A stretch of DNA of 64,000 bases, from assembly GCF_001641635.1 (NCBI RefSeq), contig NZ_LUUB01000080.1, positions 103,042-167,041 of the forward strand. Reading direction: 5' to 3'. Below, in pieces: positions 37,705 to 45,848 of this stretch. Source of the DNA: Bradyrhizobium centrolobii. Its GTDB lineage: Bacteria; Pseudomonadota; Alphaproteobacteria; Rhizobiales; Xanthobacteraceae. A program made the position numbers and the translations under genes. The notes under the pieces were generated by a model, which saw only the letters and a list, made by a program, of their open reading frames with translations, had not been told where the DNA came from and did not search any database. How positions within the stretch are numbered: the first letter of the stretch is position 1; each line of letters opens with the position of its first letter.

Positions 37705-39162
37705 ATGAATCAACGTTGGATGATCGTAGCCGCGATCCTCGCGGCCTTGTGCATTCAAACACCAATCGTCCTCAACGCCGATTTGGGTTGCCTGCTGACG
37801 ACGAACGAGAAAATTCTCGATGGCGCAACGCTTGGGGTCGACGTCTTCGAGCTGAATCCGCCTCTTTCACTTTACATGTACATGCCGGCGGCCAAATTGG
37901 CACGAATGACCGGCGTTGCGCCCGAGCTCGTTGTGATCATCCTGGTGATGATCGAGATCGTTGCCGCGCTTCTTGTGATCGATCGGGCAGCCGCGGCGGC
38001 AAAGTCAGGAGCGCGAGAGAGAAGTCTTTCAACGTGGTCGCTTGCGCTGTTGCTCGCAATTCTTCCTGGCGCCGTATTCGGACAGCGCGAACACATCGCC
38101 GTCGTTGCACTGACTCCGTTTGTCGCCATCACTGCACTGCGCTGGCGCGGCTTTGATCCCGGACCGGTCGCGATCCTCGCAGGCGTGGGGGCGGGGCTCG
38201 CCATGAGCATCAAGCCCTTCTTTGCTCTGGTGGCAGGCCTTCCGATCGTCCTTGGCATGGTCCGCCAACGTTCGTTCAGACCTTTGTTCACCCCTGAAAC
38301 ATCTACGGCCGCCATTATCGCAATCGGCTACGGAGCGGTCGTCGTTACCGCCTTCTCCGACTATCTGTTCACCTATGCGCCGATGGTCACTGAGGCTTAT
38401 CTGCCAATCAGGAACGCGTTGGGTAGCCTGGTTCTTATTCCAATCGCTGTGATAGGCGCCTCTATTGCGTTCCTGCGCCTGGTCGCTCCCCGAGATCTCA
38501 AAATGGGGAGCGACGTAGTCCCGTGGCTGGCCGCATCGATCGGCGGTGGCGCGAGTTTCCTTCTCCAAGGCAAGGGCTGGCCATACATGGCTTTCGCGCT
38601 TTGCATGTTTGGGATTGCCGCGCCGTTGCTGCATATTCGCACAAAGTTGCGAGCGTCGGTCATGATCGGCGGCATTGCGACCATTGTGCTCATCGCGCTC
38701 TATTTATCCTCACCGGCCCCGGGGTTTCCGCCACTGGAGGCGCGCGTCCAGGCACTTGTGAAGCATCCGCGGCTGCTCACGATTACCGATCATGTTGGTC
38801 TCGGGCATCCCCTCGTCCGTCAAATCGATGGAACCTGGGTGGGCAGCTCTTGCGCGGCGCAACTCCTGGCGGCCGGTGCAATACTGCGTCAGTCCAGCTC
38901 GCAGCCAACTCAAGCCGAGCAGGCAAAGTTGGACGGCATCATCCGTTTCGAGCGTCGGCATTTGCTGGAGGACGTGCGAAACGGCCGCCCGGATGTCATT
39001 CTGGTGGATACTTATCTGCTGAGTTCGTTCCGGTTCGATTGGTTGGCTTGGGCCAATTCAGATCCCGAACTCCAAGTGGAGTTAAGTCACTATCGTGAAG
39101 TCGAGGATGTCGGCCGCGTTCGAATATTCGTCGATCAACCAGATTTGGAGCGTCCCCGTTAG
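37705..39162 (+). CDS. Polytopic membrane protein, GT-C-like
   Basis: The 485-residue protein has about ten hydrophobic segments. An early loop has DVFELNPPLSLYMYMPAA, a pattern seen in GT39/GT83-like mannosyl- or arabinosyltransferase relatives, and GQREHIAVVALTPF follows. The C-terminal 130 residues are soluble. The ATG at 37705 has AGGAAA nine bases upstream; another in-frame ATG at 37684 lacks such a site. Codon use is less GC-biased than in lpxK, which is convergent with it. Confidence 0.7.
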   Translation: MNQRWMIVAAILAALCIQTPIVLNADLGCLLTTNEKILDGATLGVDVFELNPPLSLYMYMPAAKLARMTGVAPELVVIILVMIEIVAALLVIDRAAAAAKSGARERSLSTWSLALLLAILPGAVFGQREHIAVVALTPFVAITALRWRGFDPGPVAILAGVGAGLAMSIKPFFALVAGLPIVLGMVRQRSFRPLFTPETSTAAIIAIGYGAVVVTAFSDYLFTYAPMVTEAYLPIRNALGSLVLIPIAVIGASIAFLRLVAPRDLKMGSDVVPWLAASIGGGASFLLQGKGWPYMAFALCMFGIAAPLLHIRTKLRASVMIGGIATIVLIALYLSSPAPGFPPLEARVQALVKHPRLLTITDHVGLGHPLVRQIDGTWVGSSCAAQLLAAGAILRQSSSQPTQAEQAKLDGIIRFERRHLLEDVRNGRPDVILVDTYLLSSFRFDWLAWANSDPELQVELSHYREVEDVGRVRIFVDQPDLERPR

Positions 39163-39180
39163 CAGGCTCAGCCTACGACA

Positions 39181-40197
39181 TCATCGCCGGCCAAATCTTC
39201 GCTCACGCGCCTTGTAGAGATACTCGCCGATCAGGCGGCGGAGCGCTGCGGAGTCGTCGAATTCGAGCTGAACCGCGAACGGCACGATACCATCAGGCAT
39301 GCCTTCGCTGCCGCGCAGGCGCGCGAGATCCTTTTCGGTGGTGACAAGCGTGAGCTGCTCGCGCTGTGCGTCCGCCACCAGCGCGGCGATCTCGGCTTGC
39401 GTGAACATGTGATGATCGGCGAACGGACGCATGCGCGCGAGGTCGATGCCGCTTGACTGCAGCGTACGGAAGAAGCGCCCGGGATCGCCGATGCCGGCGA
39501 AGGCCAAAACCCGCTTGCCGGACAGCAGCGCGACCGAAGTGGCGTCCGGTCTCAGGCGCGCGCGCAGGACCGGCTTGTCGCGCGCAGTGATCTCGGCCGC
39601 AACATCGTCGGCTGCATTGCCATCGCCGATCAGCACCAGCGCGTCGGTGCGTGCGAGCTGGACCTTCAGCGGCGCACGGAGGGGACCGGCGGGAAACACC
39701 TTGCCGTTGCCGAGGCCCCGTTCGCTGTCGATCACGATCAGCGAGGCATCCTTGATGATGCGCGGATTCTGGAAGCCGTCATCCATCAGGATCACGGTCG
39801 CTCCTCGCGACTTGGCCAGCGCCACGCCGTCGAGGCGATCGCGCGCGACCGCGACCGGCACGTCGCGCACCATCATGAGCGGTTCGTCGCCGACGTCGAC
39901 CGCGGCATGACGCTCGCGATCGACCATCACCGGGCCCTTCAGGCGGCCGCCATAGCCGCGGCTGAGCACGACCGGGGTTTCGCCGAGCTCGCGCAACAGC
40001 TTCGTCAGCGCGAGCACAGACGGTGTCTTGCCGGCGCCGCCGACATGGTAGTTGCCGACGCAGATCACGGGGATACCGGCGTCAAAGCCCTTGCGCGCCA
40101 TGCGCCGCGCCGCGATCGCGCCATAGAGCGCGCCCAATGGCCGGAGGAGATGCGACTTCGGGGAACGTGGCCGATACCAGAAGGCCGGCTCACGCAT
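39181..40197 (-). CDS. lpxK: Tetraacyldisaccharide 4'-kinase
   Basis: The 338-residue inner-membrane kinase phosphorylates the lipid A disaccharide. The P-loop is GNYHVGGAGKTPSV and the second motif is VILMDDGFQNP, both diagnostic. The protein starts MREPAFWYRP at 40197, overlapping the waaA stop codon by eight bases. It is last in an envelope operon on the minus strand. Confidence 0.95.
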   Translation of the reverse strand: MREPAFWYRPRSPKSHLLRPLGALYGAIAARRMARKGFDAGIPVICVGNYHVGGAGKTPSVLALTKLLRELGETPVVLSRGYGGRLKGPVMVDRERHAAVDVGDEPLMMVRDVPVAVARDRLDGVALAKSRGATVILMDDGFQNPRIIKDASLIVIDSERGLGNGKVFPAGPLRAPLKVQLARTDALVLIGDGNAADDVAAEITARDKPVLRARLRPDATSVALLSGKRVLAFAGIGDPGRFFRTLQSSGIDLARMRPFADHHMFTQAEIAALVADAQREQLTLVTTEKDLARLRGSEGMPDGIVPFAVQLEFDDSAALRRLIGEYLYKARERRFGRR

Positions 40198-41524
40198 TGG
40201 CGGCTCCCATCTCGATCCGCAATTGCAGCAGATAAGGCTCGAGCGCGGCCATGGTGCGATTGAGCGCGCCGCCAAGCTGTTCGACCACGCCCGTGCCGGC
40301 ACGCTGCATCCTGTCGCGCACGGCGGGATCGGCCAGCAACTGGCCGAGCTGCTTGACCAGCGCTTCCTGCGTCTCCGCCTGCCGTGCCCCGCCACTTCCA
40401 TCGAGCGCCTCGTAGACGTCGGTGAAATTGAAGACGTGCGGACCATGGACGATCGCGGCGCCGAGCTTGATCGCCTCGATCGGATTCTGCCCGCCATGGC
40501 GGATCAAGGATCCGCCCATGAACACGATCGGCGAGAGGCGGTAGAACAGGCCGAGCTCGCCCATGGTATCGGCGACATAGATGTCGGTCGCGGCGGTCGG
40601 CAGGTGCTCGCGCGAGCGCAGCGCCGGCGCCAGGCCCGAGGCCGAGATCACGCCTGCGATCGAGGCGCCGCGGTCCGGATGGCGCGGCACGATCACGGTC
40701 AGGAGCTGCGGGAAGAAGCCGACGAGGCTGCGGTGCGCCGCCACCAGCATCTCGTCCTCGCCCGGATGGGTCGAGGCCGCGACGATGATCGGACGGCCCC
40801 GCGTCATCGCCATCAGCCGCTCGAGTTTTGTCGGATCGGCGGGCGGCGCCGGCACGTCGAGCTTGAGATTGCCCGTGGTGACGACGTCGCGGCCGCCTAG
40901 CGCGGAGAAGCGCTCGGCATCGGTTTTCGATTGCGCGAGACAGATGTCGAACCGCGACAAGAGCGCCGAGATGGTGCCGTGCATCCGCCGCCAGCGCGGG
41001 AAGGAGCGCGGCGACATCCGTCCGTTGATCAGGACCATCGGCAGCCGGCGCGCCGCGCCGGCCAGGATCAGGTTCGGCCACAGGTCGGATTCGATGAACA
41101 GCGCCAGCGACGGCTTCCAGTGATCGAGGAAGCGCGCGACATAGCGCGGCGAATCATACGGCACGTATTGATGGATGACGTCGGGCGGAAAGCGTTTTGC
41201 CACGACGGCAGCAGAGGTGACGGTGCCCGAGGTGAGGAGGATGCGGAGGTTCAGATCGCGCAGCCGCTCGATCAGCGCCGCCGCGGCCAGGACCTCGCCG
41301 ACGCTTGCGCCGTGGATCCAGACCAGGGGCCCGTGCGGCCGCACGTCCCGGGACAGGCCGCGCCGCTCGCCAACACGCGCGGGGTCTTCCTTGCCCTGCT
41401 TCAGCCGCCGCCTGATCAGCGCAGGCGCGAGCGGCACCAGGCCGGTAGCCAGGCGCTGATACATCCGCAGCGTCATCGGCAGCGAATTATGCATCTTCGG
41501 GTCCCGGGCGGCCGAGTTGGGCAT
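40190..41524 (-). CDS. waaA: 3-deoxy-D-manno-octulosonic acid (Kdo) transferase
   Basis: The 444-residue GT30 enzyme adds Kdo to lipid IVA at the inner membrane. It contains WIHGASVGEV near the N-terminus, FIESDLWPNLI, VVAASTHPGEDE-like nucleotide-binding sequence and GQNPIEAI with FNFTDVYEAL near the C-terminus. Starts at 41524, 41494 and 41476 are all in frame and none has a clear ribosome site; the protein probably begins with one of the latter two. It overlaps both neighbours. Confidence 0.93.
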   Translation of the reverse strand: MPNSAARDPKMHNSLPMTLRMYQRLATGLVPLAPALIRRRLKQGKEDPARVGERRGLSRDVRPHGPLVWIHGASVGEVLAAAALIERLRDLNLRILLTSGTVTSAAVVAKRFPPDVIHQYVPYDSPRYVARFLDHWKPSLALFIESDLWPNLILAGAARRLPMVLINGRMSPRSFPRWRRMHGTISALLSRFDICLAQSKTDAERFSALGGRDVVTTGNLKLDVPAPPADPTKLERLMAMTRGRPIIVAASTHPGEDEMLVAAHRSLVGFFPQLLTVIVPRHPDRGASIAGVISASGLAPALRSREHLPTAATDIYVADTMGELGLFYRLSPIVFMGGSLIRHGGQNPIEAIKLGAAIVHGPHVFNFTDVYEALDGSGGARQAETQEALVKQLGQLLADPAVRDRMQRAGTGVVEQLGGALNRTMAALEPYLLQLRIEMGAANA

Positions 41525-42200
41525 AGGCGCGGCGGGTCGCCTCGTTCAACGTCTCTTCCAGCTCCAGCCGCAGCGCTTCCATGGTGGCCGCGTCGGCATC
41601 CGGAGGGACGTTGATTTCCTTGATGCCGACCAATGCGCCCCGCCCGAATGGCAAATTGATGGTGGTGCGGTCCCAGTTCTTCAGCCGGATGAAGCGACTG
41701 GTCGCCATCGCGAAAGGCATGATCGGCCGCCCCGATTCCCGTGCCAGCATGATGATGCCGAGCCCGGCCACGCGCGAGCGCTTCGGGACATCGGCGGTCA
41801 GCGCGACATTACAACCGTCCTGGAGCGTCCGCACCATTTCCTTGAAGGCGCCGACTCCGCCCTTGCGGTGGAAAGCCCCGCCGTGGTCGCCGGAACCGCG
41901 GATGGTGCCGATGCCGAGCCGCTCGGCGGCGATCGCGTTGAACTCGCCGTCGCGGTGGCGCGAGATCAGCACCCTGGCCTTGTACCAATCCTTGTTCTTG
42001 ATGAAGGGGGTGAGGAAATGCTGGCCATGCCAGAAGGCGAAGATTGCGGGGATCTGCGGCTCGACGATGTCATAGACATCGGGCGGATCGAACGTGAACT
42101 TGTTGGTCCGCCAGACCAGCCGCAGATATTCGGCCGCCAGGATCCCGACGGCACGCTGAAACCAGCTGCTTCGCAGCGTATTGCGAAGCAGTCTCTTCAA
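41487..42200 (-). CDS. DUF374 lysophospholipid-acyltransferase-family protein
   Basis: The 237-residue protein has a hydrophobic N-terminal segment and the DUF374 pattern: IPAIFAFWHGQHFLTPF, ISRHRDGEFNA, GTIRGSGDHGG and ADVPKRSRVAGLGIIMLA. The HG and DGE residues recall the H-x4-D acyltransferase motif. Members lie in lipid A operons and are thought to act on lipid A or a related lipid, though the exact reaction is uncertain. Its ATG overlaps the DUF4170 stop codon. Confidence 0.88.
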   Translation of the reverse strand: MKRLLRNTLRSSWFQRAVGILAAEYLRLVWRTNKFTFDPPDVYDIVEPQIPAIFAFWHGQHFLTPFIKNKDWYKARVLISRHRDGEFNAIAAERLGIGTIRGSGDHGGAFHRKGGVGAFKEMVRTLQDGCNVALTADVPKRSRVAGLGIIMLARESGRPIMPFAMATSRFIRLKNWDRTTINLPFGRGALVGIKEINVPPDADAATMEALRLELEETLNEATRRAYAQLGRPGPEDA

Positions 42201-42448
42201 CGCGCCGGCTTCGATTCTTGATTCGGGTCGAGCAGCCGGTGGAGATGGACGATGAAATAGCGCATCTGCGCGTTGTCGACCGTGCTCTGCGCCTTGGCCC
42301 GCCAGGCGGCGTGAGCGGTGGCATAGTTCGGATAGAGGCCGACGATCTCGACGTCGTCGAGATTCTTGAAGGTGTTGTGCTCGAGATCGACGAGCTCGCC
42401 GCCGATGACGAGATGAAGCAATTGTTGCTGCGGGGCGTTATCTGACAT
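42197..42448 (-). CDS. DUF4170 domain protein
   Basis: The 83-residue protein matches the small alphaproteobacterial DUF4170 family (LHLVIGGELVDLEHNTFKNL, IVGLYPNYATAHAAWRAKAQ, RYFIVHLHRLLDP). It is soluble with no catalytic motif. It lies between an IMPase-family gene and the DUF374 gene, in the usual order for this envelope cluster. GGAAGAG precedes its ATG on the minus strand. Confidence 0.9.
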   Translation of the reverse strand: MSDNAPQQQLLHLVIGGELVDLEHNTFKNLDDVEIVGLYPNYATAHAAWRAKAQSTVDNAQMRYFIVHLHRLLDPNQESKPAR

Positions 42449-42508
42449 GGGTTCTCTTCCTAAGGGACTGCCCGGCAAGCAGTGTTCGACAAGCACAGCG
42501 GACGCGCT

Positions 42509-43315
42509 TCAGGGCAAGGGGCGGTTTCGAAAATGCGCGACAATGCTCGCATGACGATCGCGCCCCGCTGCCACCAGCACCCCGTGCGCCACTTCCCGGC
42601 GGTTATAGAGGATGGGTTCTCCGGAGAGTTCGCTCATCCTACCACCCGCTTCCTGCACGATCAAATCGGCCGCCGCAAGGTCCCAATCATGGCTGTTGCC
42701 CCCCGCAAAAGCCGCATCGAGCGCGCCTTGGGCCACCCGGCAAAGCCTGAGCGCGAGCGAACCGATTCGCGGATGCAGCTTGATCTCGCCCAGCGACGGC
42801 TTGAGCCGTTCGACCAGCGGCTTCGGGCCGGACACGCGGGAGAAGTCGAGCCCGGAGCCGGGCGTCGTCCGCACCGAGACGTCATTGAGGGTCGTACCCT
42901 GCCCGCGCGCGGCGAAAAAGAACTCGCCGCTCGTCGGCGCGAACACCGCAGCGAGGACGGGCGAGGCGTTCTCGACCAGCGCCACGCTGACACACCAGTC
43001 GTCATGACCGCTCAGATAGTTGCGCGTGCCGTCGATGGGATCGACGACCCAGACCAGTCGCCGCGACAGCCGCGCCGCGTCGTCGGCACTCTCCTCCGAC
43101 AGCCAGCCATAGTCCGGAGTAGCGGTCCGCAGCCGCGCTTCCAGGAGATCGTTGACGGCGATGTCGGCTTCCGAGACCGGCGAGGACGCGCCCTTGATCC
43201 ACTTCTTCAGCTCGGTGCGGAACATCGACTGGGCCAGCGCACCCGCCTCCCGCACCGTGTCCTTCAGCAGCGCCGCATCGCGTAGCAGGATAGTCTCGTC
43301 CAGAGTGAGCGCCAT
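42509..43315 (-). CDS. Inositol-monophosphatase/CysQ-family phosphatase
   Basis: The 268-residue protein has the metal-binding motifs EES (GWLSEESADD), DPIDGTRNYLSG, and HDWDLAAADLIVQEAGG of the lithium-sensitive phosphatase family. It could act on inositol phosphate, phosphoadenosine phosphate or a phosphosugar. The setting in a lipid A operon suggests an envelope-related substrate but does not prove it. The ATG at 43315 is preferred; a GTG at 43333 is also in frame. Confidence 0.88.
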   Translation of the reverse strand: MALTLDETILLRDAALLKDTVREAGALAQSMFRTELKKWIKGASSPVSEADIAVNDLLEARLRTATPDYGWLSEESADDAARLSRRLVWVVDPIDGTRNYLSGHDDWCVSVALVENASPVLAAVFAPTSGEFFFAARGQGTTLNDVSVRTTPGSGLDFSRVSGPKPLVERLKPSLGEIKLHPRIGSLALRLCRVAQGALDAAFAGGNSHDWDLAAADLIVQEAGGRMSELSGEPILYNRREVAHGVLVAAGRDRHASIVAHFRNRPLP

Positions 43316-43345
43316 CGGGTTCAATCGAGCCACGCGCGGAGATCA

Positions 43346-43527
43346 CCTCTCCCCGTCGGGGAGAGGTCGATTTGCGCAACAAATCGGGTGAGGGGGCTCA
43401 GGTCCCACGAGAAAGCGTAAGCCCTCACCCGGCTCGCGTCTTGCGATGCGACAAAGCCGAAGCTTCGCTTCGGCGTTCTCAAGAACGGCCGCCAAGGGCG
43501 GCCTATGCCTCTCCCTACGGGAGAGGT
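43346..43527. repeat. CCTCTCCC palindromic repeat inside the envelope operon
   Basis: The element runs from CCTCTCCCCGTCGGGGAGAGG to CCTCTCCCTACGGGAGAGG, with internal hairpins around CCGAAGCTTCGCTTCGG and GGCCGCCAAGGGCGGCC. It separates the IMPase-family gene from the pmbA-type gene. Related copies lie at 48626, 54038 and 56224. Confidence 0.8.
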
Positions 43528-43549
43528 GAACCGCCTTGCATCTGCTCGA

Positions 43550-44947
43550 TCAACGTCCGCCAAGCGTCAAACCCTCGATGCGCACCGTCGGCGCATTGAT
43601 GCCGTAGCGGAATTCGAGATCGCTGGCGGGCTGCATCGACTTGAAGATCTCGAACAGATGGCCCGCGATCGTGACCTCGCTCACGGGATAGGTGATCTCG
43701 CCATTCTCGATCCAGAAGCCGGAGGCGCCGCGGCTGTAATCGCCGGTGACGCCGTTGACGCCGGAGCCGATCAGGTCGGTCACGTAGAAGCCCTGCTTGA
43801 TGTCGGAGATCAGCTCAGTCGGCGTCGGCGTGCCGGCTTCGAGGTGCAGGTTATACGGCCCCGGCGAGGGCGAGGACGACACGCCGCGATGGGCGTGGCC
43901 GGTGGTCACAAGGCCCAGTTCGCGCGCGGTCGCGCAATCCAAAAGCCAGGTCGTGAGCACGCCCTCGTCGACCAGCGCCTGCTTCTTCACGGCGACGCCC
44001 TCGGCGTCAAAGGTCTGCGAACGCAGGCCGCGCTTGCGCAGGGGATCGTCGATGATGCGGATGTTCCTGGCAAAAAGCTGCTGGCCGAGCTTGTCCTTCA
44101 AAAAGCTCGTCTTGCGCGCGATCGAGGCGCCGTTGATCGCACCGACGACATGGCCGACCAGCGAGCCCGCCACGCGCGGATCGAACACGACAGGCACCTT
44201 GCAGGTCTCGACCTTGCGCGGATTCGACCGCTTGACCGTGCGCTCGCCGGCGGAGCGGCCGACGAATTCGGGCGACAAAAGATCGGCGGCATGCGGCGCC
44301 GAGGTGAAATCGTAGTCGCGCTCCATACCGGTGCCTTCCCCGGAGATCGCGGTCGCCGAGATGCCCTGGCTCGAGCGCAGATAGCTGCCGTGGAAACCGG
44401 TGCTGGTGACAAGCACCATGCCGCCGATGCCGGCGGAGGCGGATGCGCCGCCGGACTTGGTCACGCCCTTCACGGCGAGCGCCGCGGCCTCGGCCTCGAG
44501 CGCGCGGCGCTCGAGCTCGGCGGTCGCCGGCACGTTGGGATCGAGCAGGTCGAGATCGGGGAAATCGCGCGCGAGCAGCGCGGGATCGGCGAGCCCGACA
44601 TATTTGTCGACGGGCGCAACGCGCGCCATCGCGACGGCGCGTTCGGCAAGCTTGGTCACGGCATCGCCGCTGACATCGTTGGTCGAGACCACCGCCTGGC
44701 GCTGGCCGACCAGCACGCGCAGGCCGACATCGTCGCCCTCGGAACGCTCGGATTCCTCGACGCGGCCGTCGCGCACCTCGACGCCCTGCGAGATGCCGCG
44801 CACCGCGACCGCATCGGCGGCATCCGCGCCGGCGCGCTTGGCCGCATCCACCAGCCGCTGCGCGAGATCCGACAGTTGAGACTGATCAAACAGGTCGCGG
44901 TTGGCCGCGGGGGAAAGCGTCGGGCTTGCGGATGGTGAAGAGTTCAC
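43550..44947 (-). CDS. pmbA: PmbA/TldD-family metalloprotease subunit
   Basis: The 465-residue protein matches PmbA (TldE): N-terminal GDDVGLRVLVGQRQAVVSTNDVS, middle GTGMERDYDF and DPRVAGSLVGHVVGAINGASI, and C-terminal TGDYSRGASGFWIENGEITYPVSEVTIAG. PmbA lacks the zinc ligands held by its partner TldD and acts in a TldD/E heterodimer that cleaves peptides. No tldD gene is in the window. A GTG at 44947 gives a family-like start; a longer frame reaches 45010. Confidence 0.9.
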   Translation of the reverse strand: MNSSPSASPTLSPAANRDLFDQSQLSDLAQRLVDAAKRAGADAADAVAVRGISQGVEVRDGRVEESERSEGDDVGLRVLVGQRQAVVSTNDVSGDAVTKLAERAVAMARVAPVDKYVGLADPALLARDFPDLDLLDPNVPATAELERRALEAEAAALAVKGVTKSGGASASAGIGGMVLVTSTGFHGSYLRSSQGISATAISGEGTGMERDYDFTSAPHAADLLSPEFVGRSAGERTVKRSNPRKVETCKVPVVFDPRVAGSLVGHVVGAINGASIARKTSFLKDKLGQQLFARNIRIIDDPLRKRGLRSQTFDAEGVAVKKQALVDEGVLTTWLLDCATARELGLVTTGHAHRGVSSSPSPGPYNLHLEAGTPTPTELISDIKQGFYVTDLIGSGVNGVTGDYSRGASGFWIENGEITYPVSEVTIAGHLFEIFKSMQPASDLEFRYGINAPTVRIEGLTLGGR

Positions 44948-45067
44948 GAACGAAATCCTGTCGGGGGGCGGGTTCGAGGCCGAGGGGCCAAACCCACCAG
45001 ATGTGTCCAATCGGAGCGGACTTCAAGCATTTTCAGCCTGCAAAAAGCTCAGATTCGCGGCAGTGCG

Positions 45068-45116
45068 GCAACGTCTCGTCAATCATGCGCGCCAAGGTCT
45101 TGTCAATCATGCGCGG
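45068..45116. repeat. Short tandem repeat upstream of pmbA
   Basis: CGTCAATCATGCGCG is followed 27 bases later by TGTCAATCATGCGCG. The two copies face the pmbA-type gene and the DUF6101 gene. They could be paired regulatory sites or a chance duplication. The rest of the 270-base divergent space shows nothing else. Confidence 0.4.
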
Positions 45117-45220
45117 CGGTGACGAGGGGTTAACCAGCCTTTTTAAGCGGTTTCCGAACCTCCTCGCGCTAAGGTCCTCGCATCGACCGGGAACATAATC
45201 CCGGCGGGGAGACTAAAGCC

Positions 45221-45739
45221 GTGAGGCGTCAAACAGTGACAAGCGGGGTCGCTCCCGCCGGGTCGAGCCGCGCATTGCGGCTCGACCCTCTTTCCCTTCC
45301 GGTCCGCTTCGACGCGCACGATCCGCGCGCCGACGGCTACACCCGACAGATCGAGCTTCATCGTGAACGCGTCGTGCTGCGCCGGGCCGTCCGCGGCATG
45401 CAGATGGCGGTCAACGTCCGCGTCAGCGACTTCGCCGGCATTGCGCTGCGCGGCGATGACGAGGCGCAGACCCTCGTCCTCGTCCATCGCGATCCCTCGC
45501 TCTCCGTCCCGCTGCTCGTCAGCGCCGACGGCGACGAGATCCTTGAAGCCTGGGCAATGTGGAGCGAGATCTTCGCGCTGCCGCAGCTCGACGAAGGCGT
45601 GCGCAAGCCCACGCCGCGGCGCCGCCGCTGCAACGCCATCCGCACCCGCCGTCCGAAATTCCTGATGCGTCGGCGCACCGGCGGCGCGCGCGAGCTTTCC
45701 GTTCATCGCGGCGAGCGCGAGATCATCGCAAGGAACTGA
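45221..45739 (+). CDS. DUF6101-like protein
   Basis: The 172-residue protein begins with a GTG preceded by GGGGAGA. The N-terminal half contains LRLDPLSLPVRFDAHDPRADG and HRERVVLRRAVRGMQM; the C-terminal third is very basic (PTPRRRRCNAIRTRRPKFLMRRR). It looks like a small family restricted to Bradyrhizobium relatives, for which I recall the name DUF6101. No signal peptide or catalytic motif is seen. The basic tail might contact nucleic acid or membrane. Confidence 0.75.
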   Translation: MRRQTVTSGVAPAGSSRALRLDPLSLPVRFDAHDPRADGYTRQIELHRERVVLRRAVRGMQMAVNVRVSDFAGIALRGDDEAQTLVLVHRDPSLSVPLLVSADGDEILEAWAMWSEIFALPQLDEGVRKPTPRRRRCNAIRTRRPKFLMRRRTGGARELSVHRGEREIIARN

Positions 45740-45756
45740 GCGGCGGTCACTGTGCC

Positions 45757-45843
45757 GTAGGGTGGGTTAGCGAAGCGTAACCCACCTCTTTGCTTTCCGC
45801 GCGGATAGACGTTGGTGGGTTACGCTTCGCTAACCCACCCTAC
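45757..45843. repeat. GTAGGGTGGGTTA palindromic repeat, copy 2
   Basis: This copy matches 18170-18259 nearly base for base in the arms (GTAGGGTGGGTTAGCGAAGC... CCCACCCTAC) and differs mainly in the loop. It lies between the convergent DUF6101 and ubiA genes, as copy 1 lies between convergent mutL and rsmD. Confidence 0.9.
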
Positions 45844-45848
45844 GAGCG

